In this document: positions 61,666 through 64,000 of the stretch, piece by piece
How the letters are laid out: every line of letters starts with the position of its first letter
How positions within the stretch are numbered: the stretch's first letter is position 1
Source of the DNA: Thalassovita mediterranea
Lineage (GTDB): Bacteria; Pseudomonadota; Alphaproteobacteria; Caulobacterales; Hyphomonadaceae
Assembly (NCBI GenBank): GCA_019448215.1
Contig: CP080408.1
Location: 2,046,001 to 2,110,000 of the forward strand
DNA length: 64,000 nucleotides
Direction: 5' to 3'
Notes under the pieces: model-generated
Told to the model about the DNA's origin: nothing
The model's database searches: none
The model's input: the letters and a program-made list of their open reading frames with translations, nothing else
Program-made: the position numbers and the translations under genes

Positions 61666-62847
61666 TCAGGGCTCTTTGCCCATCCAGTCAAAAGGCCACG
61701 CCGCCAGAATGATGGCAGGCACACTCGCTACGGCAAACATTGTCGATGGGCCAAGCCAGTCAGAGACGGTGCCTGCGATTGCGGGGCCGATAGCACTGCC
61801 GCCCGCAAGGCCGAAGAGCGCAGCGGTAAAGCCTCGTGTGCCTCGGCCGGGAAACAGACCGAGGCTCCAGAAGGAGATGGTCGCGCTGAGGGCCATCAAA
61901 GCGGCACCCTGCAATCCGGAGGAGACGATGACGGACAACCAGTTCGTTGGTGCAAGCGCCATCAGGAGGAGAGACCCCGCTGCAGCCGCAAATATCAGGC
62001 GAAGCAATGAAGGCAGGCCAATGACGGCGTCGAGGCGTCCAGTAAAAACGCCAGACAGCCCGAAAAACCCGTAAGCGAGAAAGATCACCGACGATGACGC
62101 CTCATCGCGAATGCCCGGCAGGCCGCCCGCGCTGACGACTCTGTCAGCGGCAAAGGAGAAAAAGATCGCATTCACGAAACCAAAGACGAAGGCAGCCGCG
62201 TACAGAGGCGCCATATTCCTCGACCACAGTGATGGCGATGGCGAGCGTGGCGGTTCCTGATCGCTGGCGGCCCCACCTGGCACACCGAAAGCGATGATTA
62301 CAGTTGTCAGAACACCTGCACCGGCAAATACCATCCAGGCGACCGCCCAGCGCATTAGGTCGACCACAACGCCAAGATAAAGCGCTGCAGCCAGCATGAT
62401 GCCGATGCTGGTGCCGGCTGCGATCGTCGACAGGGTCCGGGCCTGCTTGGCTAAGGGCGCAATTTGTTCGACGGCTTTATTGAATGGCGCCCAGCATAAA
62501 CCAGCGCTGGCGCTCGCCAACAGCACACCCACCAGTATCTGAGTGGCTCCACTTGCCGCTGAGATGACGACGAAGCCAGCCGTCGCTGCGAGCGTGCCTG
62601 TGAGCACAGAGTCGCGCGAGCCGTATCGGTCAACGATCCACGCCGCAGCGGGCAAAGCAATCAGAAACCCGACCAGACCCGCACTCGCAATAATACCTGC
62701 GCGTGTGGCGGTCAGGTCGAAAGCTTCGCGAAACTCTGGGAGGAATAGGCCGTAGCCGATCCGCGCCGGTCCAAAGGCGATGGCGGTCGCCAGAAAACCA
62801 GCGAAGGCAATGAGGTTCGAAGAGCGTGTCCGGTCGGCCTTCGGAAT
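61666..62847 (-). CDS. MFS transporter with an apparent AUU start codon
   Basis: A 393-residue, 12-segment MFS protein. The conserved frame extends upstream of the first canonical start (TTG at 62655) for 64 more codons that encode the first membrane segments ('LIAFAGFLATAIAFGPARIG', then 'ATRAGIIASAGLVGFLIALP'). No ATG, GTG or TTG lies in that stretch. An ATT at 62847 follows a perfect GGAGG (62858-62854) by 6 bases, and an in-frame stop lies just before it (62853-62851). With this start the length is normal for MFS; from the TTG it would lack two segments. Substrate unknown. A sequencing error at the start is the alternative. Confidence 0.78.
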   Translation of the reverse strand: MPKADRTRSSNLIAFAGFLATAIAFGPARIGYGLFLPEFREAFDLTATRAGIIASAGLVGFLIALPAAAWIVDRYGSRDSVLTGTLAATAGFVVISAASGATQILVGVLLASASAGLCWAPFNKAVEQIAPLAKQARTLSTIAAGTSIGIMLAAALYLGVVVDLMRWAVAWMVFAGAGVLTTVIIAFGVPGGAASDQEPPRSPSPSLWSRNMAPLYAAAFVFGFVNAIFFSFAADRVVSAGGLPGIRDEASSSVIFLAYGFFGLSGVFTGRLDAVIGLPSLLRLIFAAAAGSLLLMALAPTNWLSVIVSSGLQGAALMALSATISFWSLGLFPGRGTRGFTAALFGLAGGSAIGPAIAGTVSDWLGPSTMFAVASVPAIILAAWPFDWMGKEP

Positions 62848-62956
62848 ATCTCACCTCCGGCTTCGTGTTCAGACCATCTGCTTTATCAAATCAAAATCCG
62901 GATGAGCGTTCCATGACAGGACCAGCTTTCCCTGAGAACGCCGACAGGAAGATCAA

Positions 62957-63844
62957 CTAGTCCTGCGCCCGGTCTGGCTCGCCGCCTTCGACCAGATACC
63001 AGGGCGTCGGTCCGTAATCATAAGGGGGCTCGGCATAGAGCAGCCGGAAGGCATGCAACGCGGCCTGATGGAAGATTGTCGCGTGTGTTTCCGTGGCCGA
63101 GAGGTCGTCGAAATGAACCTCGACACCCGCTTCGACGGCCGCATCGTAGAGCTGGTCGATGGCGTCCTGCATCGTGCCACCTTCGTCAGCGGCTGCAATG
63201 AACAGGCGCTTGCCCACATAGTCATGTGCCGACATCAGGCGCGCAGCTTCAACACCGAGCGCCTTGTCATCCCACCAGAGGCTCGGGCTGATCGCGAGAT
63301 AGTCGTCGAAAGCGTCCGGGCTTTTCAGATAGGTGTCAGCGACAAACAGGCCGGCAAGCGACTCGCCGATCAGGGCGCTTTCATCGCGCACCGGGAAGTT
63401 TGCCTCCACGAAGGGCTTCACCTCATCGGTCAGGAACGTGCGGAAGTCCTCAGCGTCACCAGAGGTCGGAAATTCGGCCACATAGCGCTCATCGCTGGCT
63501 CGCGGCGTCAGCTCATTCTGGCGGTCATCGGTTTCGATGCCGACCACGACCATTGGCTCAAACGTCCAGGATAGCGCGCCGAGCTGCGCAAGTCCGGTGA
63601 TGTGAAACCAGTCCTGCTGCGTGCCGCCATCGATCAGGTAGAGCACGCGGTAGGGTGCGCGCGGGTCTTCATCTGCGTGCGACGGCACCCAGACATTGAT
63701 GGTGCGCGTCTCACCCAGCGTTTCGGACTGGATTGTATAGGTCTCGCCGAACTCAATCGGCTCCTGCGCGAAAGCCTTGGGGCCGCCTTGCCCGCTCACC
63801 CATAGCGAAAGCGCAAGAGCGAGCGCAGCAAGCCGGACGCGCAT
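62957..63844 (-). CDS. Secreted alpha/beta-hydrolase esterase (esterase D / IroE-like)
   Basis: A 295-residue protein with a signal peptide (MRVRLAALALALSLWVSGQG, then AFA). 'TRTINVWVPSHADEDPRAPY', then 'VLYLIDGGTQQDWFHITGLA', and the nucleophile elbow 'SALIGESLAGLFVADTYLKS' (Ser in GESLAG), with the His in 'ATETHATIFHQAALHAF'. It resembles the esterase family that includes ferri-siderophore esterases, but a general periplasmic esterase is equally possible. Its ATG overlaps the stop of the upstream oxygenase gene (TGATG), so the two are translated together. Confidence 0.88.
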   Translation of the reverse strand: MRVRLAALALALSLWVSGQGGPKAFAQEPIEFGETYTIQSETLGETRTINVWVPSHADEDPRAPYRVLYLIDGGTQQDWFHITGLAQLGALSWTFEPMVVVGIETDDRQNELTPRASDERYVAEFPTSGDAEDFRTFLTDEVKPFVEANFPVRDESALIGESLAGLFVADTYLKSPDAFDDYLAISPSLWWDDKALGVEAARLMSAHDYVGKRLFIAAADEGGTMQDAIDQLYDAAVEAGVEVHFDDLSATETHATIFHQAALHAFRLLYAEPPYDYGPTPWYLVEGGEPDRAQD

Positions 63845-64000
63845 CAGGCCTTCACCAGCCCGATCTCGCGCAGGCGCTCCATCAGGTAGTCCTGCGCCGT
63901 GATCGGCGGCTGTGTCTTGCCACCTTCCTCAAGGCATTGCGGCAGCTGCTCGATCAGGAAGTCCTGATTGAAGTGCAGGAAGAATGGCGTCGAATAGCGC
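63844..64000 (-). CDS. Isopenicillin-N-synthase-like Fe(II)/2OG oxygenase, C-terminal end (cut by window edge)
   Basis: The last ~51 codons of a reverse-strand gene that begins beyond the window. The C-terminus reads 'RYSTPFFLHFNQDFLIEQLP', 'QCLEEGGKTQPPITAQDYLM' and 'ERLREIGLVKA'. 'RYS-x-PFF' is the end of the 2OG-binding R-x-S motif, and 'ITA-x-DYL-x-x-RL' is a typical tail of this oxygenase family. The stop codon overlaps the esterase start by one base. The reaction cannot be told from this end. Confidence 0.78.
   Translation of the reverse strand, partial: RYSTPFFLHFNQDFLIEQLPQCLEEGGKTQPPITAQDYLMERLREIGLVKA

Overview
The window is a GC-rich, gene-dense chromosomal segment from an alphaproteobacterium. 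The main argument for this is the adjacent nepR-like anti-sigma gene and EcfG-type sigma gene, a general stress pair confined to Alphaproteobacteria. The DUF1289 / retropepsin / cobT neighbourhood, the many acyl-CoA dehydrogenases and the lipoprotein peptidases fit a marine Hyphomonadaceae-like or Caulobacterales-like heterotroph, but the family is an inference. I see no tRNA, rRNA, IS element, phage gene, integrase or CRISPR array.

Layout. 1-3076: tamB (cut by the edge) and tamA, outer-membrane assembly, reverse strand. 3416-4892: nepR, ecfG and a Sfp-type phosphopantetheinyl transferase (PPTase), forward strand and tightly packed. 4870-19702: a reverse-strand Pfa-type (polyunsaturated fatty acid / secondary lipid) synthase operon in the order pfaD (enoyl reductase), pfaA (KS-AT-ACP-ACP), a ketoreductase reading frame, a 2439-residue KS-CLF-AT-DH-DH-DH' megasynthase and a small GNAT / autoinducer-synthase-like acyltransferase. 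19899-23941: a divergent PEP-carboxylase-family protein and a DUF2855 protein. 24099-29348: nitronate monooxygenase, class III CoA-transferase, ROK sugar kinase, acyl-CoA dehydrogenase, pcm. 29547-34845: exported M17 aminopeptidase, dusA, TauE/SafE exporter, retropepsin-like protease, DUF1289 protein, cobT. 34961-43383: acyl-CoA catabolism (paired dehydrogenases, enoyl-CoA hydratase, RidA, ABM monooxygenase), a GPH sugar transporter and a DegP/Do-type protease. 43475-56989: S9 peptidase, Gly/Glu-repeat lipoprotein, PKHD hydroxylase, TauD-like dioxygenase, rarA, M19 dipeptidase, NhaC antiporter, S45 acylase, class C beta-lactamase-fold hydrolase, dienelactone hydrolase. 57094-64000: nucleoside hydrolase plus ribokinase, GNAT, crotonase, amidohydrolase, an MFS transporter with an apparent AUU start, an esterase and an isopenicillin-N-synthase-like oxygenase cut by the edge.

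The centre of interest is the lipid synthase. Together the genes supply condensation, chain-length, malonyl transfer, ketoreduction, several dehydratases, enoyl reduction and carrier activation, so the pathway looks complete. The ketoreductase lies in the -1 frame after pfaA. The junction is a run of seven U (in phase as U UUU UUU), the pfaA stop codon, and a strong GC stem-loop starting 6 nt after the run. The KR frame is open across the junction and has no ATG for about 390 residues. This is either programmed -1 ribosomal frameshifting that makes two forms of PfaA, or a one-base homopolymer error. The carrier-activating PPTase sits directly behind the stress sigma factor, which suggests that general stress signalling gates the synthase. 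A GNAT/acyl-ACP-type transferase closes the operon and may offload the product.

Start codons were moved inward from the longest open frame where Shine-Dalgarno sites or signal peptides supported it; these choices are stated in each entry.
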